From Bacillota bacterium (GTDB taxonomy: Bacteria > Bacillota > Bacilli > Bacillales > Cytobacillaceae): 10,000 nucleotides of DNA. Below, in pieces: positions 1-5,370 of the stretch. Under the pieces are notes generated by a model. It made no database searches, had not been told where the DNA came from, and was given only the letters and a program-made list of their open reading frames with translations. The stretch lies in assembly GCA_030705745.1 (NCBI GenBank), contig JAUZPT010000081.1, positions 1 through 10,000 on the forward strand, given 5' to 3'. The position numbers and the translations under genes are program-made. The stretch's first letter is position 1, and every line of letters starts with the position of its first letter.

Positions 1-876
1 AAATTTTGCACCATTAATTTGATTATTTTTCTCATTTATTTAAATTCGATGATTATAAGAGGAATCGGTGATTTTTTATCGACTCAATTTTTAAAGGAAA
101 CACCCATGGAAGTGTCAATACTTTTACTGATCTGTATAGTTATCTATGGTTATCGACAAGGTATTACGAATATCGGCAGAAGCATTGAAGTATTTTTGCC
201 AACCATGGTCATCCTTTATTTATTGGGAGTGGTGCTCGTTACGCCTAAATCTGATTTTACTAAGTTGCTCCCATTGCTTGAAAATGGGGTTAAACCCCTT
301 CTCAATGGGGCATTTTCCATTTTTAATTTTCCATTCACCGAAATGGTAATTTTATTAATGATCATTCCTTTTGTCTCAGACCAAAAAAATTTGAAAAAGC
401 CGCTCTTGCTTGGAACATTGTTGGGCGGAGCTGGCCTTTTTTTCCCAGTCTTTTTTGGCATCACTGTTTTCGGTCCTGATTTATTGGCGAACCAGGTTTA
501 TGCAACGTATACATTGGCGAAGAAATTGGAAATTCCACATGTTTTTGAAAGAATCGAAGTGATTTTGGCGATTATTTGGTTATTAACCATTTATTATAAG
601 GTGCAAATTTGTTATTTTGTTTTGATAAGATGTGTCAAATTTCTTTTTTCTCTTGAAGATGAAAAGAAGATTTTGTTGCCCGTGGGCTGGACCCTTTTTG
701 GATCGTCAATGGAGTTAGCCGATACAAACGTTTATTTTTTTACGTTCAATGCTGCTATTTGGCCATTATATGCGATGACCTTTGGCTTGGCCCTGCCTAT
801 ATTGATCTATTTTGTCTCATCCTTTAAAGCAATGATAACCCAAAAAAGAGGAATGCAGCAAAATGACAAGAACTAA
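1..876 (+). CDS. GerAB-family spore germination permease, 5'-truncated by window edge
   Basis: This is the C-terminal ~291 residues of an integral membrane protein of the GerAB/amino-acid-permease-like family, the subunit that takes part in germinant recognition in the spore inner membrane. The frame is open back to base 1, so the TTG at 19 is not a trustworthy start. Family members are ~360-370 residues, so roughly 80 N-terminal residues lie outside the window. Seen directly: a series of hydrophobic segments, and family-like stretches such as GRSIEVFLPTMVI, LLPLLENG, LLLGTLLGGAGLFF and FERIEVILAIIWLL. Each aligns by eye with the minus-strand paralogue at 920-2029 (ARASEIFIPVVLL, FFPIWENG, IPSLLGGAVLV, FQRLDIIVAILWLL). 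In such operons a gerAA-type gene normally sits upstream and a gerAC-type lipoprotein gene follows. Only a stub follows here. The germinant cannot be predicted. Confidence 0.88.
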   Translation, partial: KFCTINLIIFLIYLNSMIIRGIGDFLSTQFLKETPMEVSILLLICIVIYGYRQGITNIGRSIEVFLPTMVILYLLGVVLVTPKSDFTKLLPLLENGVKPLLNGAFSIFNFPFTEMVILLMIIPFVSDQKNLKKPLLLGTLLGGAGLFFPVFFGITVFGPDLLANQVYATYTLAKKLEIPHVFERIEVILAIIWLLTIYYKVQICYFVLIRCVKFLFSLEDEKKILLPVGWTLFGSSMELADTNVYFFTFNAAIWPLYAMTFGLALPILIYFVSSFKAMITQKRGMQQNDKN

Positions 877-907
877 TCTTGTTCAATATTTGCTACTATC
901 CTCTTTT
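857..907 (+). terminator. Weak imperfect hairpin between convergent gerAB-like genes
   Basis: AGCAAA (857-862) pairs with TTTGCT (889-894), and inside it ACAAGA (866-871) pairs with TCTTGT (877-882) around a 5-base loop. A pyrimidine run with five T's follows (899-908). The two stems are separated by unpaired bases, so it is a poor terminator. No better one is seen between the convergent genes. Confidence 0.25.
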
Positions 908-1036
908 TATTTGGCTTTATTAAATAACCTTGTTGTTTTTCTTATGTATTTTCGATTTCACTTTCGATACTACCAGTACGATACCAGGTATGATGATGCT
1001 GACGGTAAAATCAAAAAACGGCCAAATATTCACTAG
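863..1036 (+). pseudogene. Possible gerAC-like lipoprotein gene stub (signal-peptide remnant)
   Basis: An ATG at 863 overlaps the last 14 bases of the gerAB-like gene and has an AAGAGGA-type ribosome site about 12 bases upstream. It opens a 57-codon frame ending in TAG at 1034-1036. The first 20 residues (MTRTNLVQYLLLSSFYLALL) look like the lipoprotein signal peptide of a GerAC-type protein, which normally overlaps or abuts gerAB. The expected lipobox cysteine (typically LTGCWD) is absent. From about base 920 the frame runs antisense through the 3' end of the convergent GerAB gene and loses any family character. My inference is a gerAC gene cut at its signal peptide by a rearrangement. A chance hydrophobic frame is possible, so confidence is low. 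Confidence 0.3.
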
Positions 1037-2029
1037 CTCATAGTTTAAATCAACAATGTTTTCGGCTACATTCAAACCTAATGGAATGGCCAAAAATGCC
1101 AGAGGAAAGATCAAATAGTTTGGTTCTTTCAGATTAAACAATTTCCCAGTTCCCTGGATAGTGAAATAATAATAAAAAACAGTTTTAAAAAACATAGTGA
1201 GTAGCCATAGAATGGCAACAATTATGTCAAGGCGTTGGAAAAACATTCCTATTTTTATTTTTTGACCAAGTTTTAAGGTAGGATATAAACTATTGGCTGC
1301 CTCATCCACTCCGAGGACGGTAATGCAATAACAAGTAGCGATCACCAACACAGCCCCACCAAGTAAAGAGGGAATCCAAATTTTCTTAAAAGTTATCTTT
1401 TCATCTTTCACAAGCGAAAAAAATATGATAATCGATACAATCTCCATATAGGCAAACGCGGAAAAGGGAATGGATCCTCGTAGGATCGATTTTGATCCAT
1501 TCTCCCAGATAGGAAAGAATTCTTTTAGATTTATTTTATAGATAAGCATAAAAAAAAGGAATGACAATAAAAGCAGTACAACGGGGATGAAAATTTCAGA
1601 AGCCCTGGCAATTGAAACAACTCCGATTCGTACTGCAAGAGCAACGGTGAGAATAAACAATCCCATTATGATTTGCATGGGCGTCCTGATTAAAAAATGA
1701 GTGAGAAAAAATGCACCCAGTTCACGCATTAATAAAGCTACCGAAATATAACAATAAAATATATAAATGATTGAAATAGTGCCACCAAGCCATTTCCCCA
1801 TTACGTTGCGGCAATTATCCAAAAAAGTCCGATTGGAATCGATCATGTATACACGGTAATATAAAAACATGATCATACTCCCGACTACAAGGCTAATTAA
1901 TCCAGAAATCCACGCATCCTGCCTAGCTGAGAAAATTACACCGGATGGAAGCACAAGAATCGAATCTCCAAGAGTAAACATAAAAATCATAAGTGATAAT
2001 TGCTTTAATGAAATACGACCCTTATCCAA
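920..2029 (-). CDS. GerAB-family spore germination permease, full length, orphan
   Basis: A 369-residue polytopic membrane protein of the GerAB germination-permease family, matching the usual family length. The start is TTG at 2029, preceded by a GGGGG-type ribosome site (about 2037-2041). This start gives an N-terminus MDKGRISLKQLSLM, which fits the family opening (M-x-K-G-x-I-S-x-x-Q). The next in-frame Met would remove it. About ten hydrophobic segments cover the length, and the tail is lysine-rich and cytoplasmic-looking (SKIHKKNN). Other family-like stretches are ARASEIFIPV (about residue 140) and FQRLDIIVAILWLL. Neither a gerAA nor a gerAC gene adjoins it: upstream is the cold-shock gene, separated by a strong terminator, and downstream is the convergent paralogue. 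It may supply an alternative B subunit to receptors encoded elsewhere, or be a relic of a lost operon. The reading frame itself looks intact. Confidence 0.88.
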   Translation of the reverse strand: MDKGRISLKQLSLMIFMFTLGDSILVLPSGVIFSARQDAWISGLISLVVGSMIMFLYYRVYMIDSNRTFLDNCRNVMGKWLGGTISIIYIFYCYISVALLMRELGAFFLTHFLIRTPMQIIMGLFILTVALAVRIGVVSIARASEIFIPVVLLLLSFLFFMLIYKINLKEFFPIWENGSKSILRGSIPFSAFAYMEIVSIIIFFSLVKDEKITFKKIWIPSLLGGAVLVIATCYCITVLGVDEAANSLYPTLKLGQKIKIGMFFQRLDIIVAILWLLTMFFKTVFYYYFTIQGTGKLFNLKEPNYLIFPLAFLAIPLGLNVAENIVDLNYELVNIWPFFDFTVSIIIPGIVLVVSKVKSKIHKKNNKVI

Positions 2030-2058
2030 AATCTTGCCCCCACAATTGTATCTATTTT

Positions 2059-2088
2059 TAGTATGGACAAAAAATAGTGGATTCTTTC
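2059..2088 (-). promoter_or_regulatory. Candidate sigma-G-type promoter for the orphan gerAB-like gene
   Basis: Read on the minus strand, a -10 element CATACTA (2059-2065) fits the forespore sigma-G consensus CATWHTA at every position. Eighteen bases upstream lies GAAAG (2084-2088), matching GHATR at four of five positions. Initiation would fall near 2052, about 20 bases before the TTG start. Germination receptor operons are known to be sigma-G dependent. The assignment rests on consensus matching by eye only. Confidence 0.38.
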
Positions 2089-2123
2089 TTCATTTCAAAA
2101 CTTCTCCAATTGTTTCTTTTAAA

Positions 2124-2170
2124 ATGGAGAAAAAAACAAAAAACAGGCTCTCCTTGGAGAGCCTGTTTTA
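2124..2170 (-). terminator. Intrinsic terminator of the cold-shock gene
   Basis: On the minus strand, a perfect 13-bp stem (2140-2152 with 2157-2169; core ACAGGCTCTC/GAGAGCCTGT) closes a 4-base loop. It is followed by a T-rich tail of six T's, a G and seven T's. It starts about 15 bases after the cold-shock stop codon. It separates that gene from the gerAB-like gene downstream, which therefore needs its own promoter. Confidence 0.92.
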
Positions 2171-2183
2171 TAGGTTTGGTCAA

Positions 2184-2384
2184 TTATGATTTGCGAACGT
2201 TAGTAGCTTGAGGTCCACGTTGACCTTGTTCTACTTCAAAAGTAACTTCTTGGCCTTCGTCTAATGACTTGAAGCCTTCGCTTTGAATAGCTGAGAAATG
2301 TACGAATACATCTTCTCCGCCTTCGCGTTCGATGAATCCAAAACCTTTTTCTGCGTTAAACCATTTTACTTTACCATGTTCCAT
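2184..2384 (-). CDS. csp: Cold-shock protein, CspA/CspB family
   Basis: A 66-residue single cold-shock domain (OB fold) that binds single-stranded RNA and DNA and acts as an RNA chaperone in the cytoplasm. Visible hallmarks are the opening GKVKWFN (residues 4-10), the RNP1 motif KGFGFI (13-18), the RNP2 motif VFVHF (26-30), and the C-terminal [10 protein letters not shown]. Length and sequence match Bacillus CspB/CspC/CspD-type proteins. Which paralogue it is cannot be settled, so only a generic symbol is given. The ATG at 2384 has a near-perfect AGGAGG site (2393-2398) eight bases upstream. The gene is monocistronic, with its own extended -10 promoter, a leader of about 100 bases that can form several hairpins, and a strong terminator. 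A long leader is typical of cold-induced csp genes, where it governs mRNA stability and translation. Base use is unremarkable. Confidence 0.97.
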   Translation of the reverse strand: MEHGKVKWFNAEKGFGFIEREGGEDVFVHFSAIQSEGFKSLDEGQEVTFEVEQGQRGPQATNVRKS

Positions 2385-2400
2385 TTTCTTTTCCTCCTAC

Positions 2401-2480
2401 GTGTGCTGTGCACACATTGTGTCACTATCCTTGCTCTTTCCTTAAAGATGAAAGCTAAACACTTTTCAATCCTAGTTGAA
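2401..2480 (-). promoter_or_regulatory. Structured 5' leader of the cold-shock mRNA
   Basis: The leader can fold into several small hairpins: TTGAA/TTCAA (2465-2480), CTTTC/GAAAG (2436-2454), and next to the ribosome site GTGTGC-ACA-GCACAC (2401-2415). The last competes with an alternative fold over 2408-2425, GTG-ACAC/GTGT-CAC with one bulged G. The two folds share 2408-2415, so only one can form at a time, two bases or ten bases from the AGGAGG. This suggests, but does not prove, a temperature-sensitive leader as known for csp genes. Confidence 0.4.
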
Positions 2481-2498
2481 CAAAAATAATTCTTTTTA

Positions 2499-2527
2499 AA
2501 TTTAGCATATTTCTTAATCGGATGCAA
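2499..2527 (-). promoter_or_regulatory. Candidate sigma-A promoter of the cold-shock gene (extended -10)
   Basis: On the minus strand, TTGCAT (2522-2527) and TAAATT (2499-2504) are 17 bases apart. A TG one base before the -10 element (TGC, 2505-2507) makes it an extended -10. The hexamers are individually weak (3/6 and 4/6), but the extended motif and spacing are good. Transcription would start near 2492, giving a leader of about 107 bases. Confidence 0.5.
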
Positions 2528-2542
2528 GAAATCCAGCCATCC

Positions 2543-2566
2543 ATTTGTCCATTTTAATGGACAAAT
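2543..2566. promoter_or_regulatory. Perfect 11-bp inverted repeat upstream of the cold-shock promoter
   Basis: ATTTGTCCATT and its exact complement AATGGACAAAT flank a TT centre, making a 24-bp palindrome. It ends 15 bases upstream of the predicted csp -35 element (2527). It is not followed by a T-run, so it is not a terminator. An operator for a dimeric regulator is the simplest reading. It does not resemble the CIRCE, CtsR, Fur or PerR boxes I know. Confidence 0.5.
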
Positions 2567-2697
2567 TCTTCGTTAATTGAAAGCAAGCAAGTGTTTCTTC
2601 TCAAAGTACTGTTCCAAATCGTTTTATTGCTAAATTTGCTCTTTCTAACCTTTTTCCTAGCGTGTTTCTTTTTCTATTTAGTTATGTTAAATTTGCC
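2567..2697. other. AT-rich intergenic stretch without gene
   Basis: This stretch lies between the palindrome and the repeat. It is strongly T-rich on the plus strand, has no ribosome site followed by a plausible protein, and shows no further structure I can support. Confidence 0.5.
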
Positions 2698-2827
2698 TGT
2701 TGATTTCCGCTTCAGGCACTCGCTTTCCGCGGGCAGTCCGGGAGCCTCCTCGGCGCATGACGCGCCTGGGGGTCTCCCTCGACCTGCTTTTCCCGCAGGA
2801 GTCTCGTGCCTTACGCTCCAATCAACA
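2698..2827. repeat. GC-rich palindromic dispersed repeat, Bacillus type, ~130 bp
   Basis: The element is bounded by TGTTGATT and AATCAACA and is much richer in GC than the AT-rich DNA around it. Its two halves are complementary in blocks: GTTGATT, GC, GGCAC, GCGGG and GGCGC recur in inverted order in the right half. Unpaired spacers (such as TCC opposite TCC) separate them, and the hairpin tip is near 2755-2763. The order of blocks, with CTCGCTTTCCGCGGG on the left and CCCGCAGGAGTCTCGTGCC on the right, matches an element I recall as present in many copies in Bacillus genomes. It has no coding capacity of its own. A chance frame at 2591-2830 crosses it and is not credible. Neither target duplication nor transposase is seen. 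Confidence 0.75.
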
Positions 2828-2894
2828 TAGTAAGAAAACCAACAATTTACTTTAACAAAGCCTTCTCTTTAAAAATGTATGCTGATATTCCCCC

Positions 2895-2923
2895 TTTTTA
2901 AAATTCAGAAAATTGTTTACAAT
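2895..2923 (+). promoter_or_regulatory. Candidate promoter of the FMN-binding protein gene
   Basis: TTTTTA (2895-2900) and TACAAT (2918-2923) are 17 bases apart. The -10 matches at five of six positions and the -35 at only three. It lies about 30 bases upstream of the ribosome site and is the best candidate between the repeat and the gene. Confidence 0.35.
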
Positions 2924-2959
2924 CTATTTAATAAGTTAATTAGGATAGGAGATTTTTAT

Positions 2960-3505
2960 ATGAATTCGATCAGGCAACAAAAACGCGAATGTACGGATAA
3001 AGTAAAAATCAATCAATTTTTGGACAATGCCAGGACTGGATTTTTAGGCTTGTCACAACACGAGGAACCATATGTCATCCCTTTAAATTTCATTTGGCAT
3101 AATGGCCATATTTATTTCCATGGAGCGTCCGAAGGAAGAAAAGAAGCAATGATGTCCAATAATTCGAACGTTTGTTTTACTGTCAGCGAAGAGTATGGAA
3201 CCATTACAGACCCAGTTCCGGCTAATATTGATACAGCATATATGTGCGTCCTTATTTCGGGAAAAGCTGAAAAAGTTTTGGATTTAGCGGAAAAAGTAAA
3301 CGTAATGCAGGCCATGATTGACAAATATGTACCAGGTTATTTTAAACAGCCATTGTCAAAAACTCATGTAGATAAATATCGTTCCTCCCTCGGGAGCGAA
3401 ACAACCGTTTATAAGGTCGTTCCAAGCTCTCTGTCTGCTAAAGAAAATCCATGGCAATTAGACAAAATGTTTTTCAAAGGTAAAGAAATTAAGGATGATT
3501 TGTAA
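2960..3505 (+). CDS. Pyridoxamine 5'-phosphate oxidase-like FMN-binding protein (NimA-like)
   Basis: A 181-residue cytoplasmic protein of the split-barrel flavin-binding superfamily (COG3467/NimA-like). Members bind FMN or a related cofactor and are usually of unknown substrate; some reduce nitroimidazoles. Visible family features are REC-TDK near residues 9-14, the N-terminal strand ARTGFLGLS (24-32) followed by EPYVIPLNF (36-44), then IYFHGASEGRK (51-61), NVCFTV (70-75), and a C-terminal ENPWQLD segment. The ATG at 2960 is chosen because AGGAG (2947-2951) sits eight bases upstream. The frame could open earlier at 2879, but that extension has no ribosome site and overlaps the promoter candidate. 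The gene is a single unit ending in its own terminator and is not tied to the ABC operon downstream. True pyridoxamine-phosphate oxidase (PdxH) activity is unlikely from the sequence. Confidence 0.9.
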   Translation: MNSIRQQKRECTDKVKINQFLDNARTGFLGLSQHEEPYVIPLNFIWHNGHIYFHGASEGRKEAMMSNNSNVCFTVSEEYGTITDPVPANIDTAYMCVLISGKAEKVLDLAEKVNVMQAMIDKYVPGYFKQPLSKTHVDKYRSSLGSETTVYKVVPSSLSAKENPWQLDKMFFKGKEIKDDL

Positions 3506-3559
3506 AAAAGATGGAAACAATGCCATTCCCAAAAATAACTGTAATGTTCACATGACTCC

Positions 3560-3588
3560 AATCCCCCACTTGCTTAGCGGGGGATTTT
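3560..3588 (+). terminator. Intrinsic terminator after the FMN-binding protein gene
   Basis: AATCCCCC (3560-3567) pairs with GGGGGATT (3579-3586). CT/AG adds two inner pairs beyond a one-by-one mismatch, around a 5-base loop, and the T-run 3585-3588 overlaps the 3' arm. It lies 55 bases after the stop codon. Confidence 0.75.
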
Positions 3589-3640
3589 CACATTTCTCTC
3601 AAATTCATGAGCATTTCATTGAAAATCAATGATTAAATAG

Positions 3641-3668
3641 TTGAAAAAAAAGAATCATCATGTAAAAT
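3641..3668 (+). promoter_or_regulatory. Sigma-A promoter of the PhnD-type ABC operon
   Basis: TTGAAA (3641-3646) and TAAAAT (3663-3668) each match the consensus at five of six positions with 16-base spacing. The leader would be about 45 bases to the first ATG. Confidence 0.6.
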
Positions 3669-3684
3669 AAACAAAGTATTTTAC
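3662..3684. promoter_or_regulatory. Inverted repeat over the -10 and start region of the ABC operon
   Basis: GTAAAATA (3662-3669) and TATTTTAC (3677-3684) are exact complements separated by seven bases. The left arm contains the -10 element and the right arm covers the presumed transcription start, the usual place for a repressor operator. I do not recognise the regulator. No regulator gene is in the window. Confidence 0.4.
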
Positions 3685-3717
3685 GAAGGTTTAACACAAA
3701 GTTGGAGGAATAATGAA

Positions 3718-4602
3718 ATGAAAAAATGGTTAACCATAATTATTGTAGCTGTATTTATGCTATCTTTAGCAGCTTGCTCGCAAAAAAATGATTCGTCATC
3801 AGATACGAAAAAAGAAGTAGTAACCCCAAAAGTATTAAAAATCGGAGCCATTCCCGATCAGAGCGCAGCCGATATTACGCGCTCGATGACCGATGTAGCC
3901 AAATATTTGGCGGATAAAACAGGCATGAAAGTCGAGTTTGTTCCTTCTGTTGATTACGCTGCACTTGTAACCGCGTTTCAACGTGGCGATATCCAGCTTG
4001 CCTGGTTTGGGGGATTGACAGGAGTTCAGGCAAGAAGTCTCGTTCCGGGTTCAGAAGCCATTGCTCAGCGCCCTCGTGATGCTGAATTCCACTCTGTTTT
4101 TATTACACAAAAAGATTCTGGCATTCAAAAGTTGGAAGATTTGAAAGGCAAGTCTTTTACTTTCGGCAGTGAAAGTTCAACTTCTGGACACTTAATGCCT
4201 CGTTATTATTTAATGCAAGCAGGAATTGATGCGAATAAAGACTTTGACGGCAAGCCAAACTTTTCGGGTTCCCATGATACAACATATAAACTTGTAGAAT
4301 CGGGTGCTTTCAAAGCTGGTGCGTTAAATGAAGCGGTGTGGCAAGCAGCTGTGAAAAACGGTAAAGTGGATACTAGTAAAGTTAAAGTTTTTTATACGAC
4401 ACCACCCTTCTTTGATTATAACTGGACAATTAATAACGTAGACAAAGCTACAAAGAAAAAAGTAATTGACGCTCTTCTTAACATGGGTAGCGGGCAAAAG
4501 AAAATTCTTGATCTTTTCCAGACAGATAAGTTTGTTAAAACAAATAATGAAAATTACAAGCCAATCGAAAAAGTTGCAAAAGAATTAAAGATTATTCAAT
4601 AG
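3718..4602 (+). CDS. PhnD/PtxB-type substrate-binding lipoprotein of an oxyanion ABC importer
   Basis: A 294-residue extracellular lipoprotein that captures the ligand for the ABC importer encoded next to it. The signal peptide has a lipobox LAAC with Cys20, followed by a Ser/Asp-rich linker. The mature part is a PhnD-like two-lobed binding protein: LKIGAIPDQSA near residue 40, DYAALVTAFQRGDIQLAWFGG (about 83-103, given here as ends only), the anion-binding serine/threonine loop SSTSG (about 153-157), then FSGSHDTT and GALNEAVW. The combination WFGGLTGVQAR with FGSESSTSGHLMP resembles, from memory, the subgroup annotated as putative selenate-binding proteins rather than classical phosphonate binders. 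The ligand is therefore open: selenate, phosphite or phosphonate. The ATG at 3718 has GGAGG (3704-3708) nine bases upstream. An ATG at 3713 is in another frame. It is first in the operon, 14 bases before the ATPase gene. Confidence 0.9.
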   Translation: MKKWLTIIIVAVFMLSLAACSQKNDSSSDTKKEVVTPKVLKIGAIPDQSAADITRSMTDVAKYLADKTGMKVEFVPSVDYAALVTAFQRGDIQLAWFGGLTGVQARSLVPGSEAIAQRPRDAEFHSVFITQKDSGIQKLEDLKGKSFTFGSESSTSGHLMPRYYLMQAGIDANKDFDGKPNFSGSHDTTYKLVESGAFKAGALNEAVWQAAVKNGKVDTSKVKVFYTTPPFFDYNWTINNVDKATKKKVIDALLNMGSGQKKILDLFQTDKFVKTNNENYKPIEKVAKELKIIQ

Positions 4603-4616
4603 CAGGTGTGGTAAAA

Positions 4617-5369
4617 ATGTCTTCACAAATAATGATAGAAGTGAAAAATATATCGAAACATTTTGAGCGGAAGATAGCATTATCTTCCCTTTCTTTTACC
4701 GTAAAAAAAGGTGAACGCATTGCCTTAATTGGGCCGAGCGGTGCAGGGAAAACGACCCTCCTTAATTCAATTGCTGGGATTGTTAAGCCAGAGTCTGGCG
4801 AACTGCTAATCGACGGTTCCCCTATTACCCGTTATAAGGATGGAAAAAAACTTGCTAAAAAAATCGGCGTTATCCGTCAGCAGTTCGACTTAATTGGTCA
4901 GCTTGCCGTCATTCACAATGTCCTTGCTGGAAGGTTTTCGGAATGGGGATTTTTTAAATCCATACTGTCTTTGATTGTGCCACAAAACAAAGAAACGGCC
5001 AATGTTGCTCTTGAAAGGGTTGGTTTAGCGGACAAAATGTTTGAACAGGCTTCCAATTTATCTGGAGGTGAGCAGCAACGTGTTGCCTTAGCAAGATTGA
5101 TTGTTCAAGGACCCGAAATCATACTTGCTGATGAGCCAGTTGCTTCCCTTGATCCAGCCAGGGCTGAAGACATTTTAACAATGCTGACAAACCTTGTTTG
5201 CGAAGAAAATCAAACATTAATGGCAAGCCTGCACTCGGTGGAGTATGCAAGGAAGTATTTTACGAGAATAATTGCACTAAAAGATGGAATTCTTTTTTTT
5301 GACTTGCCAACAGAAAAGGTGACGGATGCTATCCTCACTGATCTTTATCAGCTTAAGGAGCAGGGATAA
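4617..5369 (+). CDS. PhnC-type ABC transporter ATP-binding protein
   Basis: A 250-residue cytoplasmic ATPase that powers the importer. All nucleotide-binding motifs are intact, numbered from the ATG at 4617: Walker A GPSGAGKT (39-46), Q-loop around Q88/Q89, signature LSGGEQQR (148-155), Walker B IILADEP (168-174), D-loop SLDP and H-loop His206. PhnC-like features include the NVLAGRF segment after the Q-loop. I prefer the ATG at 4617 over the GTG at 4608 because AGGTG (4604-4608) lies eight bases before it, while nothing suitable precedes the GTG. The stop codon is one base from the permease start, so the two are probably translationally coupled. The ATPase appears fully functional, which matters because its partner permease is interrupted. 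Confidence 0.93.
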   Translation: MSSQIMIEVKNISKHFERKIALSSLSFTVKKGERIALIGPSGAGKTTLLNSIAGIVKPESGELLIDGSPITRYKDGKKLAKKIGVIRQQFDLIGQLAVIHNVLAGRFSEWGFFKSILSLIVPQNKETANVALERVGLADKMFEQASNLSGGEQQRVALARLIVQGPEIILADEPVASLDPARAEDILTMLTNLVCEENQTLMASLHSVEYARKYFTRIIALKDGILFFDLPTEKVTDAILTDLYQLKEQG

Positions 5370-5370
5370 A

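Noticed and set aside
19..21. TTG start for the first gerAB-like gene
   Set aside because: The frame is open to base 1 and the family needs about 80 more N-terminal residues, so the gene begins outside the window.
2591..2830. 79-codon open frame on the plus strand
   Set aside because: Its second half is the GC-rich palindromic repeat, its first half is T-rich intergenic DNA, and no ribosome site precedes it.
3551..3590. End of an IS200/IS605-type element
   Set aside because: The CCCCC/GGGGG hairpin with a TTGCTTAG-like loop recalls such ends, but no tnpA or tnpB sequence adjoins it and it works well as a terminator for the preceding gene.
3690..3700. PhoP (Pho box) site upstream of the ABC operon
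   Set aside because: Only one TTAACA-like hexamer is present; direct repeats at 11-base spacing are lacking.
4608..4616. GTG start for the ATP-binding protein
   Set aside because: No ribosome site at a suitable distance; the ATG at 4617 has AGGTG eight bases upstream.
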